From the NCBI RefSeq assembly GCF_003635045.1, contig NZ_RBXT01000001.1, positions 2,418,001-2,482,000 of the forward strand: a DNA stretch of 64,000 bases, in the 5' to 3' direction. Source of the DNA: Terracoccus luteus. Its GTDB lineage: Bacteria > Actinomycetota > Actinomycetes > Actinomycetales > Dermatophilaceae. Positions 14,932-22,869 of the stretch are shown piece after piece (position 1 is the stretch's first letter; the number at the start of each line of letters is the position of its first letter). Both the position numbers and the translations under genes were made by a program. The notes under the pieces are model-generated. The model saw only the letters and a list, made by a program, of their open reading frames with translations, searched no databases and was not told where the DNA came from.

Positions 14932-17900
14932 ATGCGCCTCCGACTGCGCCTGACCAACCGACGGCAGCCCGCCCGCCCGCCCGCCGACGTGCTCCTCGAC
15001 TGTCCCGACGGCACCCGCCTCGGCGACGTGCGGTCGGCGCTCGCCCCAGACGAGGACGACAACCCGGGCGGCCCCTGCGCCGTCCGGGTCGGGGCGGTCG
15101 AGTTCGGCGACGACCACCCGGTCGGCACATTCCCGTTGCTCGACGGCGTCGAGGTCACGCTGGCCCCTGCCGGCGACCTGCGCACCGACCACGGGTCCAC
15201 CCCTGCGGCCGGGCTGGTCGAGCTCCATGTCGTCGGCGGCCCGTCAGCCGGGCGGCGGTACCGCTTGGCGCGCGGTGAGCACCTCCTCGGCCGCGGGCCG
15301 GGATGCGGCTTCGACCTCCCCGACCTCGGCGTCTCGCGGGCTCACGCCCGTGTCGTCGTCGGCGACGAGGGCACGACCATCGCGGAGCTCGACCCGACCA
15401 ACCCGACCCTGCTCGACGGCGTCCGTCTGCCCGCGGCGGGTTCGGCACTCGCAGCGGGCTCACGGTTGACCCTCGCCTCGACGACCCTGGAGCTGCGCCG
15501 GCCCACGAGCCGACCCGCGCGGGTGACGGTCGGGGGCGGTCGATGGCTCGTCCACCGGCCTCCCCGCTTTCCCGACGTGCACCAGGCGGAGAGCATCCCC
15601 CTCCCCGCCGAACCTGTTGCAGCACAACGCCTTCGGATGCCACTGCTGGCGTCGCTGGCGCCGGTCGTCCTGTCGGCGCTGCTCGCGTGGGTGATGCACT
15701 CACCAGCCATGCTGCTCTTCGCGCTCCTGTCCCCGGTCATGCTCCTCGGGCAGTGGTGGAGCGACCGACGGCACGGCCGGCGCTCGCACCGACGCCGGCT
15801 GGCCGAGTATCGGCTGGCCGTCGCCGAGGCCGAGCGCGAGTTCGCCAGGGCGGTCGACGAGGAGACCGCGGCACGTCGCGAGGCACAACCAGATCTCGCG
15901 ACCGTCCTCGCCGTCGCCGAGCAACGCGACGCCCGCCTGTGGCAGCGCAGAGCCGGCGACGTCGACGACCTCGTCCTGCGACTGGGATCGGCCGACCAGC
16001 CCGCGCGTACCACGCTCGAACAGGCAAGCGGCAGTGCGAGTTCCGCGCCGCCCACCCACTCGGCGACCTGCCCCGACGTCCCGGTCGTCGTCGACCTCTC
16101 GACCACTCCGGTGGTGGGGCTCGCGGGTGGTCGGGCTCGGACGCTGTCCCTCGCCTCGTCGCTCATCGGCCAGGTGGCCGTCTGGCACTCTCCCCAACGG
16201 GTGAGCGCAGTGCTGATGAGCACCTCCCCAGAAGCCGAGCACGACTGGGCGTGGATGACGCGCCTGCCCCACCTGAGGGGTGACACGTCCTCGGTGAGCC
16301 TTGGACTGACCGATGGCACAACCAGTCTGGCAACTCGCGTCGCCGAGCTGAGCGACCACGTCGACCGCTTGACCGGCCCCTCAGGTGCCCCCGGTCGCGA
16401 CGACTCAGGGATCTCGTCGACCGTCGTCGTCGTGCTGGACGGCGCTTCCCGACTGCGCACGGTCACCGGCGTGGAACGGCTGCTGCGGCTCGGGCCGGCG
16501 GCCGGGCTCCGCTTTGTCTGTCTCGACGAGAGGGCCGAGCGCCTGCCGGCCGAGACCGTGTGTCGCGTCGACGTGCATTCGGGGCCGGGCGCCACCGCGA
16601 CGGTCACCCGCACCGGCGTCGGGCCCGCGACTCTCGTGCCCGACCTGCCCGATGTCGGCTGGAGAGAGAGCCTGGCCGCGGCGATGGCACCTCTCGACGA
16701 CGCGACGCCGTCCGACCACGAGGGGTCCTTACCGGCATCCGTGCCCTTCGACCGACTCGCCGCCGAGGCGGGTGTCGACGTCCTCTCCACGACGGGTCTC
16801 GTTGCTTCGTGGTCGAGTTCACGATCTCCACGCGCTCTCATGGGGGTGACTGCCGACGGGCCGTGGTGGCTCGACCTCGCGACCGACGGGCCCCACCTGC
16901 TCGTCGGCGGCACGACCGGAGCCGGCAAGAGCGAGCTGCTGCAGACGCTCGTGGCCGGGCTGGCCTGTGCCAGCCCACCGACCGACGTCTCGCTCGTGCT
17001 CGTCGACTACAAGGGCGGCTCGGCCTTCGGTGAGTGCGCCGGGCTCCCTCACGTCCTCGGCCTGGTCACCGACCTCGACGCCGCCCTGACCGAGCGCGCT
17101 CTCGTGTCGCTCGAGGCAGAGCTGCGGCGCCGCGAGCGCGTGCTGTCGACGAGCGGTGCGAAGGACCTCGACGACCACCGCCGTCGTCGCGCCGCCGACC
17201 CCTCGCTGCCGCCGTTGGCCCGTCTCGTCCTCGTCGTCGACGAGTTCAAGGTGCTGGCCGACGAGCTGCCCGACTTCGTCGCCGGCCTCGTCCGACTGGC
17301 CGCCGTCGGCCGGTCACTCGGGGTGCACCTCGTGCTGGCCACGCAGCGTCCGGGCGGTATCGTCAGCGCCGACATGCGCGCCAACGTCTCGCTGCGCGTG
17401 GCCCTGCGCGTCCGTGACCGCAGCGACAGTGACGACGTCATCGAGTCCCCCGAAGCCGCGGCCATCAGCGACCGGATGCCGGGTCGTGCCTTCGCGCGTG
17501 ACGCCGGGGGCCGCCTGACCGAGGTCCAGGTCGCCCACGTGGGTGCCGGCGTGACGGCGCGGTCCGCGACGACGGGCGCCGTCGTCGAGACGCCGGACCG
17601 CCTCAGGGCCGAGGTGCACGTCCGGCGGCTCTCGTTCCCGGAGCTGGGGCTGCCTCGACCGCTGACTCCCGGAGCCTCGTCGCATGGGGGCACGACGGTC
17701 CTCGCCGAGGTCGTGCGGTCGGCGCGAGCGGCCGTCGTGCGGCTCGGGCTGACGCCACCGGTGCCACCGTGGCCGCCGCCCTTGCCGGTGACGCTGCCGT
17801 TGTCCGTCCACGAGGCGGACGGGCCGGACACGGCCACCCTCGACTCCCGGTCTCAGCCAGGAGCGGTGAACTGGGGGCTGCGGGACGAGCCCGAGCACCA

Positions 17901-19308
17901 GCGTCAGGAGCCGATGACCTGGCATCCCGACGACGGTCACGTCGGCATCGCCGGGGGCGCCCGGACGGGTCGGACGACGGCGCTGCGCTCCCTCGTCTGC
18001 ACCGTGGCAGAGCGGTACACGCCGGCAGAGCTGCACGTGCACGTCCTGCAGGGTCGCGCCGGCGGTCTCGACGACCTGCTGGGCCTCCCGCACGTCGGCG
18101 CGGTCATCGCGGCCGACGCCGACCCGGCATCCGCGAGGAGACTCGTCGCCCACGTGTCGGAGCTGTGCCGGCGACCCCGCACGGAGGGCGACCCCCTGAC
18201 GGTGCTGGTCGTCGACGGCTGGGAGGCCGTCGACGAGTCGCTGGCCGGCGCCGACCACGGCGAGAGCAGTGACCTCCTGCTCCGGGCCGCCCGCGACGGC
18301 CTCGGAGCCGGCCTCCGCTTGTTCGTCGGCGGCGGACGGGCGGTGGCGTCCGGGCGGCTCGCGTCGGTGCTGCAACGGACCGTCGTGATGGCCATGCCGG
18401 ACCCGCTCGACCTCACGCTCGCCGGAGTCGACGCGAGACGGGCAGGGGAGGCGAGCGGCCCGGGCCGCGGGTTCGAGCTGCCCGGCATGCACCTCGTCCA
18501 GATCGGGCACGTCGGCGTCACCCCTCACACCCTCGACCAGACGGTCGCGGCTACGGCCCTGGCGGCCCGGCTGACCGGACGCCACGTCAGCGTGCCGCGA
18601 TCGAGGCGCGCGGCCCGGTTCCGGCCGGTCCCGACGGCGGTGTCGCTGCGCGACCTGGCCGAGGGCGACCACCTCGATGACGCAGGCTCTTGCGGGGTCG
18701 CCGTGGGGCTGGGACCGGACGACGTGGGGGCAGTTCGGCTCGACACGTCCGGTGGGCGGGTCGTGGTGTCCGGACCTCCGAGGAGCGGACGGTCCACCGC
18801 CCTGGCGACTCTCGCGGCCGGCCACCTGCGGCGCGGGCGGCACGTCGTCGCCGTCCTCCCCCGACGGTCGGCGTTGTCGCGGCTGAAGTCACGGTCACTG
18901 ACCACCATCGCGGTCGACGACGTCGAGGCACTCGTCGCCACCCACCGCGACCATCGTGACGTCGGCGTCCTCGTCGATGACGCCGAGCTACTGGCAGGCA
19001 CCCCGATGGAGGACGCACTCGTGCAGCTGAGCGAGATCGTCGGTGGCACCGGCGGGTTCGTGGCCGCCGCCGTCGACGCCGGTCGGGCGACGGGTATGTT
19101 CCGCGGCCTCGTGCCGACGCTGTGCCGTGACGGCGTCGGCCTCGTGCTGGCGCCCACGTCGGCCGCGGACGGCGACCTGCTGCGGGTTCGCCTCGACCCG
19201 GTCGCGGTCCGGCGCCCCGGTCTGGCCGTACTCGTGGACGGCGGTGTCACCGTGCCGGTGCAGGTCGCCGACGCGCTGGCCGATGTGGTCGACCAGCAGA
19301 GCACCTGA
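14932..19308 (+). CDS. FHA-containing FtsK/SpoIIIE-type ATPase (EccC/EssC-like)
   Basis: 1,458 residues; start ATG after GGAGGGAG. Order: N-terminal beta domain (1-85); FHA domain (about 98-180, with GRGPGCGFDLPDLGVSRAHA); two membrane segments (about 235-275); an Arg-rich linker; then three P-loop domains. Domain 1 has a complete Walker A GGTTGAGKS (about 659-667) and Walker B LVLVVDEFK (about 762-770). Domains 2 and 3 have GGARTGRTT and GPPRSGRST, where the P-loop lysine is replaced by arginine. This is the layout of type VII secretion motors, but no WXG100, EccB, EccD or mycosin gene is near. Substrate unknown. Divergent from tadA. Confidence 0.85.
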   Translation: MRLRLRLTNRRQPARPPADVLLDCPDGTRLGDVRSALAPDEDDNPGGPCAVRVGAVEFGDDHPVGTFPLLDGVEVTLAPAGDLRTDHGSTPAAGLVELHVVGGPSAGRRYRLARGEHLLGRGPGCGFDLPDLGVSRAHARVVVGDEGTTIAELDPTNPTLLDGVRLPAAGSALAAGSRLTLASTTLELRRPTSRPARVTVGGGRWLVHRPPRFPDVHQAESIPLPAEPVAAQRLRMPLLASLAPVVLSALLAWVMHSPAMLLFALLSPVMLLGQWWSDRRHGRRSHRRRLAEYRLAVAEAEREFARAVDEETAARREAQPDLATVLAVAEQRDARLWQRRAGDVDDLVLRLGSADQPARTTLEQASGSASSAPPTHSATCPDVPVVVDLSTTPVVGLAGGRARTLSLASSLIGQVAVWHSPQRVSAVLMSTSPEAEHDWAWMTRLPHLRGDTSSVSLGLTDGTTSLATRVAELSDHVDRLTGPSGAPGRDDSGISSTVVVVLDGASRLRTVTGVERLLRLGPAAGLRFVCLDERAERLPAETVCRVDVHSGPGATATVTRTGVGPATLVPDLPDVGWRESLAAAMAPLDDATPSDHEGSLPASVPFDRLAAEAGVDVLSTTGLVASWSSSRSPRALMGVTADGPWWLDLATDGPHLLVGGTTGAGKSELLQTLVAGLACASPPTDVSLVLVDYKGGSAFGECAGLPHVLGLVTDLDAALTERALVSLEAELRRRERVLSTSGAKDLDDHRRRRAADPSLPPLARLVLVVDEFKVLADELPDFVAGLVRLAAVGRSLGVHLVLATQRPGGIVSADMRANVSLRVALRVRDRSDSDDVIESPEAAAISDRMPGRAFARDAGGRLTEVQVAHVGAGVTARSATTGAVVETPDRLRAEVHVRRLSFPELGLPRPLTPGASSHGGTTVLAEVVRSARAAVVRLGLTPPVPPWPPPLPVTLPLSVHEADGPDTATLDSRSQPGAVNWGLRDEPEHQRQEPMTWHPDDGHVGIAGGARTGRTTALRSLVCTVAERYTPAELHVHVLQGRAGGLDDLLGLPHVGAVIAADADPASARRLVAHVSELCRRPRTEGDPLTVLVVDGWEAVDESLAGADHGESSDLLLRAARDGLGAGLRLFVGGGRAVASGRLASVLQRTVVMAMPDPLDLTLAGVDARRAGEASGPGRGFELPGMHLVQIGHVGVTPHTLDQTVAATALAARLTGRHVSVPRSRRAARFRPVPTAVSLRDLAEGDHLDDAGSCGVAVGLGPDDVGAVRLDTSGGRVVVSGPPRSGRSTALATLAAGHLRRGRHVVAVLPRRSALSRLKSRSLTTIAVDDVEALVATHRDHRDVGVLVDDAELLAGTPMEDALVQLSEIVGGTGGFVAAAVDAGRATGMFRGLVPTLCRDGVGLVLAPTSAADGDLLRVRLDPVAVRRPGLAVLVDGGVTVPVQVADALADVVDQQST

Positions 19309-19386
19309 CGGCGGGGGCGGCGACCTGTCACCCTGTGCGACAGCGCCGGGTGAGCCGGTGGCGTGTCACGACCGGGAGGAGCCGCC

Positions 19387-20337
19387 GTGCCCACAGGAAC
19401 CCGAGAGCTGACCCTGCGCTTCCTCGCCGCGCCGACGGATGCCGGGTACTCCGGCAACGTCAGTGGTGGCCGGGTGCTCGAGTGGATCGACAAGGCCGGC
19501 TACGCCGCCGCCGTCGGCTGGGCCGGGAGGTACTGCGTCACGGCGTACGTCGGCAACGTGCGGTTCACGCGTCCGGTGGAGGTCGGCGACCTCGTCGAGG
19601 CCACCGGGCGCCTCGTCCACGCCGGACGCAGCAGCATGCACGTGCTGGTGTCGGTGAGCTCGGGCAACCCCCGCGAGGGCCACCTCACCGAGGCCACCGA
19701 GTGCCTGATGATCTTCGTCGCCGTCGACGAGGACGGCCGCCCCACGCCGGTGCCGGCGTACGACCCCGAGACGGACGAGGAGCGACGGTGGCAGGAGGCG
19801 GCCGTGGCCCGCATCGCCCTGCGCGCCGACATCGAGGCCGCCATGGGGGCGCAGACCTACAGCGAGGCCGGAACGGCGCCGCGGACCGTCCTGCGCTTCC
19901 TCGCCGCCCCCACCGACGTCAACTGGGGCGGCAAGGTGCACGGCGGCATCGTCATGCGGTGGATCGACGAGGCGGCGCACGTGCTGGCGACGTCGTGGAC
20001 CGGCTCCGCCAACAACGTCGCGGTCTACTCGGGCGGGGTGCGGTTCTACCGACCGCTGCGCATCGGGCACCTCGTCGAGGTGGAGGCCAGGCTGCTGCTC
20101 ACCGGCGACTCGAGCATGCACATCAGCGTCCACGTGCGCTCCGGCGACCCTGCCACCGGTGACCTCGAGCTGACGACCCACTCGCTCATCGTCTTCGTCC
20201 CCCTCGACGAGTCGGGCAGGGCGGTGACGGCGCGACCGTGGGTGCCGTCGTCAGCGGAGGACGTCGCCCTGCGTGACCATGCGCTCGAGCTCGTCGAGCT
20301 GCGCAACCACGTCGACGTCGAGCGCCACATCCCCTGA
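19387..20337 (+). CDS. Acyl-CoA thioesterase with two hotdog domains
   Basis: 316 residues from GTG 19387, which has GGGAGGAG six bases upstream. Two homologous hotdog domains (about 8-130 and 160-290) carry the parallel motifs GNVSGGRVLEWIDKAGYAA and GKVHGGIVMRWIDEAAHVL and both contain the VRF(T/Y)RP element, as in ACOT/BFIT-type acyl-CoA hydrolases. Likely cytosolic cleavage of fatty acyl-CoA to free acid and CoA. The 3' end runs 87 nt into the convergent HNH gene. Confidence 0.9.
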   Translation: MPTGTRELTLRFLAAPTDAGYSGNVSGGRVLEWIDKAGYAAAVGWAGRYCVTAYVGNVRFTRPVEVGDLVEATGRLVHAGRSSMHVLVSVSSGNPREGHLTEATECLMIFVAVDEDGRPTPVPAYDPETDEERRWQEAAVARIALRADIEAAMGAQTYSEAGTAPRTVLRFLAAPTDVNWGGKVHGGIVMRWIDEAAHVLATSWTGSANNVAVYSGGVRFYRPLRIGHLVEVEARLLLTGDSSMHISVHVRSGDPATGDLELTTHSLIVFVPLDESGRAVTARPWVPSSAEDVALRDHALELVELRNHVDVERHIP

Positions 20338-22599
20338 GTCAGCAGCTCGTTGGCCCGCACTCCGCCGCGGGAACAGCTCGTCGAGCGTGGAGGCGAACTC
20401 TTGCAGGCCCTCGATGGCGGAGAGGTGGATCGGCCGGAGGAACGACCGCAGGTCGTCACAGTCGGTCTCGGAGAGCGTGCGTGACCGGGGCGGCGGGGCG
20501 TCACTCATCGGCGGGGTCGGTGGCGGGACGCCGGCTCTGCTTCGGTCACCGGGAGGGGCGCCGGGGAGCAGCGGTGGTGCTTCGGAGTCGTAGCTGTGCC
20601 CGGTGCCGGTCGTCACCCTCACCGTGTGTCCACTCCGACCTGTACCGCGGCTGTCCGGGGGCAGGGTGGTGCTGGTGAGGGCGGGGTGCTCCTTCGTCAG
20701 GTTGCACGCGACGCACAGGCCCTGCCCGTTTGCCGCAGTGGTGGGTCCGCCGTCGGCGTGCGGGGTGACGTGGTCGATGTGGCGGGCGGGGGCGTCGCAC
20801 CACGGGGTGCGGCAGGTCGCGGCGTCACGGGTGAGGACGAACCGGCGTAGCCCGTCGGTGAAGAGGCGTCGTCGCGAGTCCATGGCGACGAGCTCTCCGG
20901 TGTCGGGCCGCACGAAGAGTCGTCGGATCCAGACCTTCCCGGCGCGGGACAGACCACCCCCACGATCAGAGGCCTGCCCGCCGCCTGCGTCGGCGCTTAG
21001 AGGGTCGTCGTCCAGGTCGGACGGTCGCAGGTAGTCCCGGGCCCAGCCGGCGGGGACGGTGCCGTACCCGAGCAGCTGGGCCGGGGTGTCGGCGCCGTCA
21101 CCGGTGTTGAAGAGGGCGTCGAGTCCGATGACGAGCTGCACCTCGACGTCTACCCCGGCCCGGTCAGCCGACTCCGGTGGCGGGGCGTCCGTGCCACGGG
21201 CGGGACGGGGCTGACCAACGGCGCCAGTCGCGTTGCTTGCGTCGTGCGGTGCCGACGGCTTGTCGGTAGCGGGCTCTCCGTCGAACTCATCGGGGGTGTC
21301 GGTCTGGGCGTCGGTGGCGGCGGCGTCGGTGGCGGTGGCGGTGGCGCTGTGAGCGGAGGTCTCGTCGATGTCACTTGGTTCGCTGGCGACGCGGCCGAGG
21401 ACGCGGTCGACGAGGGTGTCGGCCATGACCTGACCCTTGCCCCGCTCGTCACCGGCCGCCTTCGCGCCCGCCGCCGCCCCGGTCAGCGCGGCGTACGCCG
21501 CGACGGCTTCGGCGGCGGGGAGCAGAGCGGTCAGGTAGGCCATCGTGTCCGGGGCCGCTTTCACGGTGACTCGCCGCTCCGACTCCGCCTTCCGGGCCCG
21601 CCGCAGCACGCTCTCCGGGTCCAGGCGGTACGCGACCGCGCGGACGAGACGGTTGAGCTCCCGGTCACCCAGACCGCCGAGGCGCTCGCCATAGGTGTCG
21701 TGCAGCTCCTGGTCCAGCAGACGCCGGTGCTCGGGCGACAGGATCGCGGCCTCCTTCGTGATGTTCAGGGCCCGCCACTCGCTCAGCACCCCCGCCTCGA
21801 GCAGCGCCAGCGTGTGCGGCATGTCGTGCGTGAGGGACAGGGAGAACCGGATGCCCTCGGCGCCCTTGAACGGTGACAGGTGTCGGGCCAGCGCGACCTG
21901 CGCCGCGACCCCACCCTTGGCGATGAGGTTCCGCCGGGACGAGGACACCGGCCGCTCCGGCTCACTCGAGCCGTCTGTCCCGCCGGGCCCGTCAGAGCCG
22001 GCCGAACCGCCAGAGCTGTCACCTGCAGCCTCATCGTTCGCGCGGGACCCGCGGGTGTCGGTGTGCGCGCCGAACTCGAGCGCCGCCGCCCACGAGGCCA
22101 GGTCCGCCTTCTCCCGCGCATGCAGCCAGCCGCCGAAGTCGTTCGCGTCCAGCGCCGCCTGCGACTGCGCCCGCCACCCGATCGACTCCTGCTCCTGCGA
22201 GGCCACGAAGCCCGCCGTCACCCGCACCTGCGCCGCAGAAGCCGCGGCCTTGACCCGCTCGAACGCGGCCAGGAGGTCGATGCGCTCCGCGTCGGTGAGG
22301 CGCCGCCGCGCCCCGGCCGCCGCCGGCCGGGACGGGTCAGATGGCGGCGCCGTCGTGCCGCTGGCGCTGGCGCTGCAGGTGCTCGCGCTACAGGTGCTCG
22401 CGCCGTAGGCGTGTGCGTAAGCGTGTGCGCCAGGGGCGTGTGCACCGTGGGTTCCGTACGAGCAGGTCTCGGCACCGGCCGTATCCACGTCCCCGTCCGA
22501 ATCACTGCAGGCACCCGGCTCGGACTGCTCGACGGCCGCGAATGCCACCAGCAGGGCGTCGAGCCCTGCCGGTGTCATCAGCGCGTCGCTATCGAACAT
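20251..22599 (-). CDS. DUF222 / HNH endonuclease (13E12-repeat family)
   Basis: 782 residues from ATG 22599. The DUF222 region holds LTDAERIDLLAAFERVKAAA and the SSRRNLIAKGGVAAQVALAR and LLDQELHDTYGERLGGLGDR segments. The C-terminal HNH motif is CRTPWCDAPARHIDHVTPHA followed by CVACN (residues about 595-640). Long low-complexity inserts (Ala/Thr/Asp-rich about 420-500; Ser/Cys/Ala about 75-105 with a duplicated CSAS element) make it longer than usual. This actinobacterial family is multicopy and in mycobacteria often DNA-damage inducible. The start codon lies in a LexA-type box, which supports SOS control here. Confidence 0.9.
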   Translation of the reverse strand: MFDSDALMTPAGLDALLVAFAAVEQSEPGACSDSDGDVDTAGAETCSYGTHGAHAPGAHAYAHAYGASTCSASTCSASASGTTAPPSDPSRPAAAGARRRLTDAERIDLLAAFERVKAAASAAQVRVTAGFVASQEQESIGWRAQSQAALDANDFGGWLHAREKADLASWAAALEFGAHTDTRGSRANDEAAGDSSGGSAGSDGPGGTDGSSEPERPVSSSRRNLIAKGGVAAQVALARHLSPFKGAEGIRFSLSLTHDMPHTLALLEAGVLSEWRALNITKEAAILSPEHRRLLDQELHDTYGERLGGLGDRELNRLVRAVAYRLDPESVLRRARKAESERRVTVKAAPDTMAYLTALLPAAEAVAAYAALTGAAAGAKAAGDERGKGQVMADTLVDRVLGRVASEPSDIDETSAHSATATATDAAATDAQTDTPDEFDGEPATDKPSAPHDASNATGAVGQPRPARGTDAPPPESADRAGVDVEVQLVIGLDALFNTGDGADTPAQLLGYGTVPAGWARDYLRPSDLDDDPLSADAGGGQASDRGGGLSRAGKVWIRRLFVRPDTGELVAMDSRRRLFTDGLRRFVLTRDAATCRTPWCDAPARHIDHVTPHADGGPTTAANGQGLCVACNLTKEHPALTSTTLPPDSRGTGRSGHTVRVTTGTGHSYDSEAPPLLPGAPPGDRSRAGVPPPTPPMSDAPPPRSRTLSETDCDDLRSFLRPIHLSAIEGLQEFASTLDELFPRRSAGQRAADSGDVALDVDVVAQLDELERMVTQGDVLR

Positions 22600-22612
22600 G
22601 TGTTCTATTGTA
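22592..22612 (-). promoter_or_regulatory. LexA-type SOS box with -10 element on the HNH gene start
   Basis: 22592-22607 on the + strand reads TCGAACATGTGTTCTA, an imperfect palindrome matching the actinobacterial SOS consensus TCGAAC-N4-GTTCGA with two mismatches at one end. On the minus strand the -10 box TACAAT (22607-22612) lies 7 nt before the ATG (22597-22599), which is inside the box. A repressor bound here would block both polymerase and the leaderless start. Confidence 0.7.
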
Positions 22613-22869
22613 GCGCCTCGCAGCGCTGCACGCCAGCACTTTGCACAGGTCAATTCACCTGTCGTGCAGCAGGATCGGCGAGAAGACGGACGGTACATAG
22701 AACGCGCAGCCCTGACGACCAATCACGCGAGCAGCACGGGCTCGAACCCGGAGTGCGGGCAGGTCTCGAGGCCCCGCTCACACCCGACCACACGGCATCC
22801 GTCTCATTCGCGTGTCCCGATGGTGGACCGGTTAATGCCCTCGAAACCTCCGCACGGTACGACTGTCAC

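Noticed and set aside
22736-22754. T-arm-like sequence (GGGTTCGAGCCC on the minus strand), possible tRNA
   Set aside because: No pairing acceptor, D-arm or anticodon arm could be found around it; at most an old att remnant.
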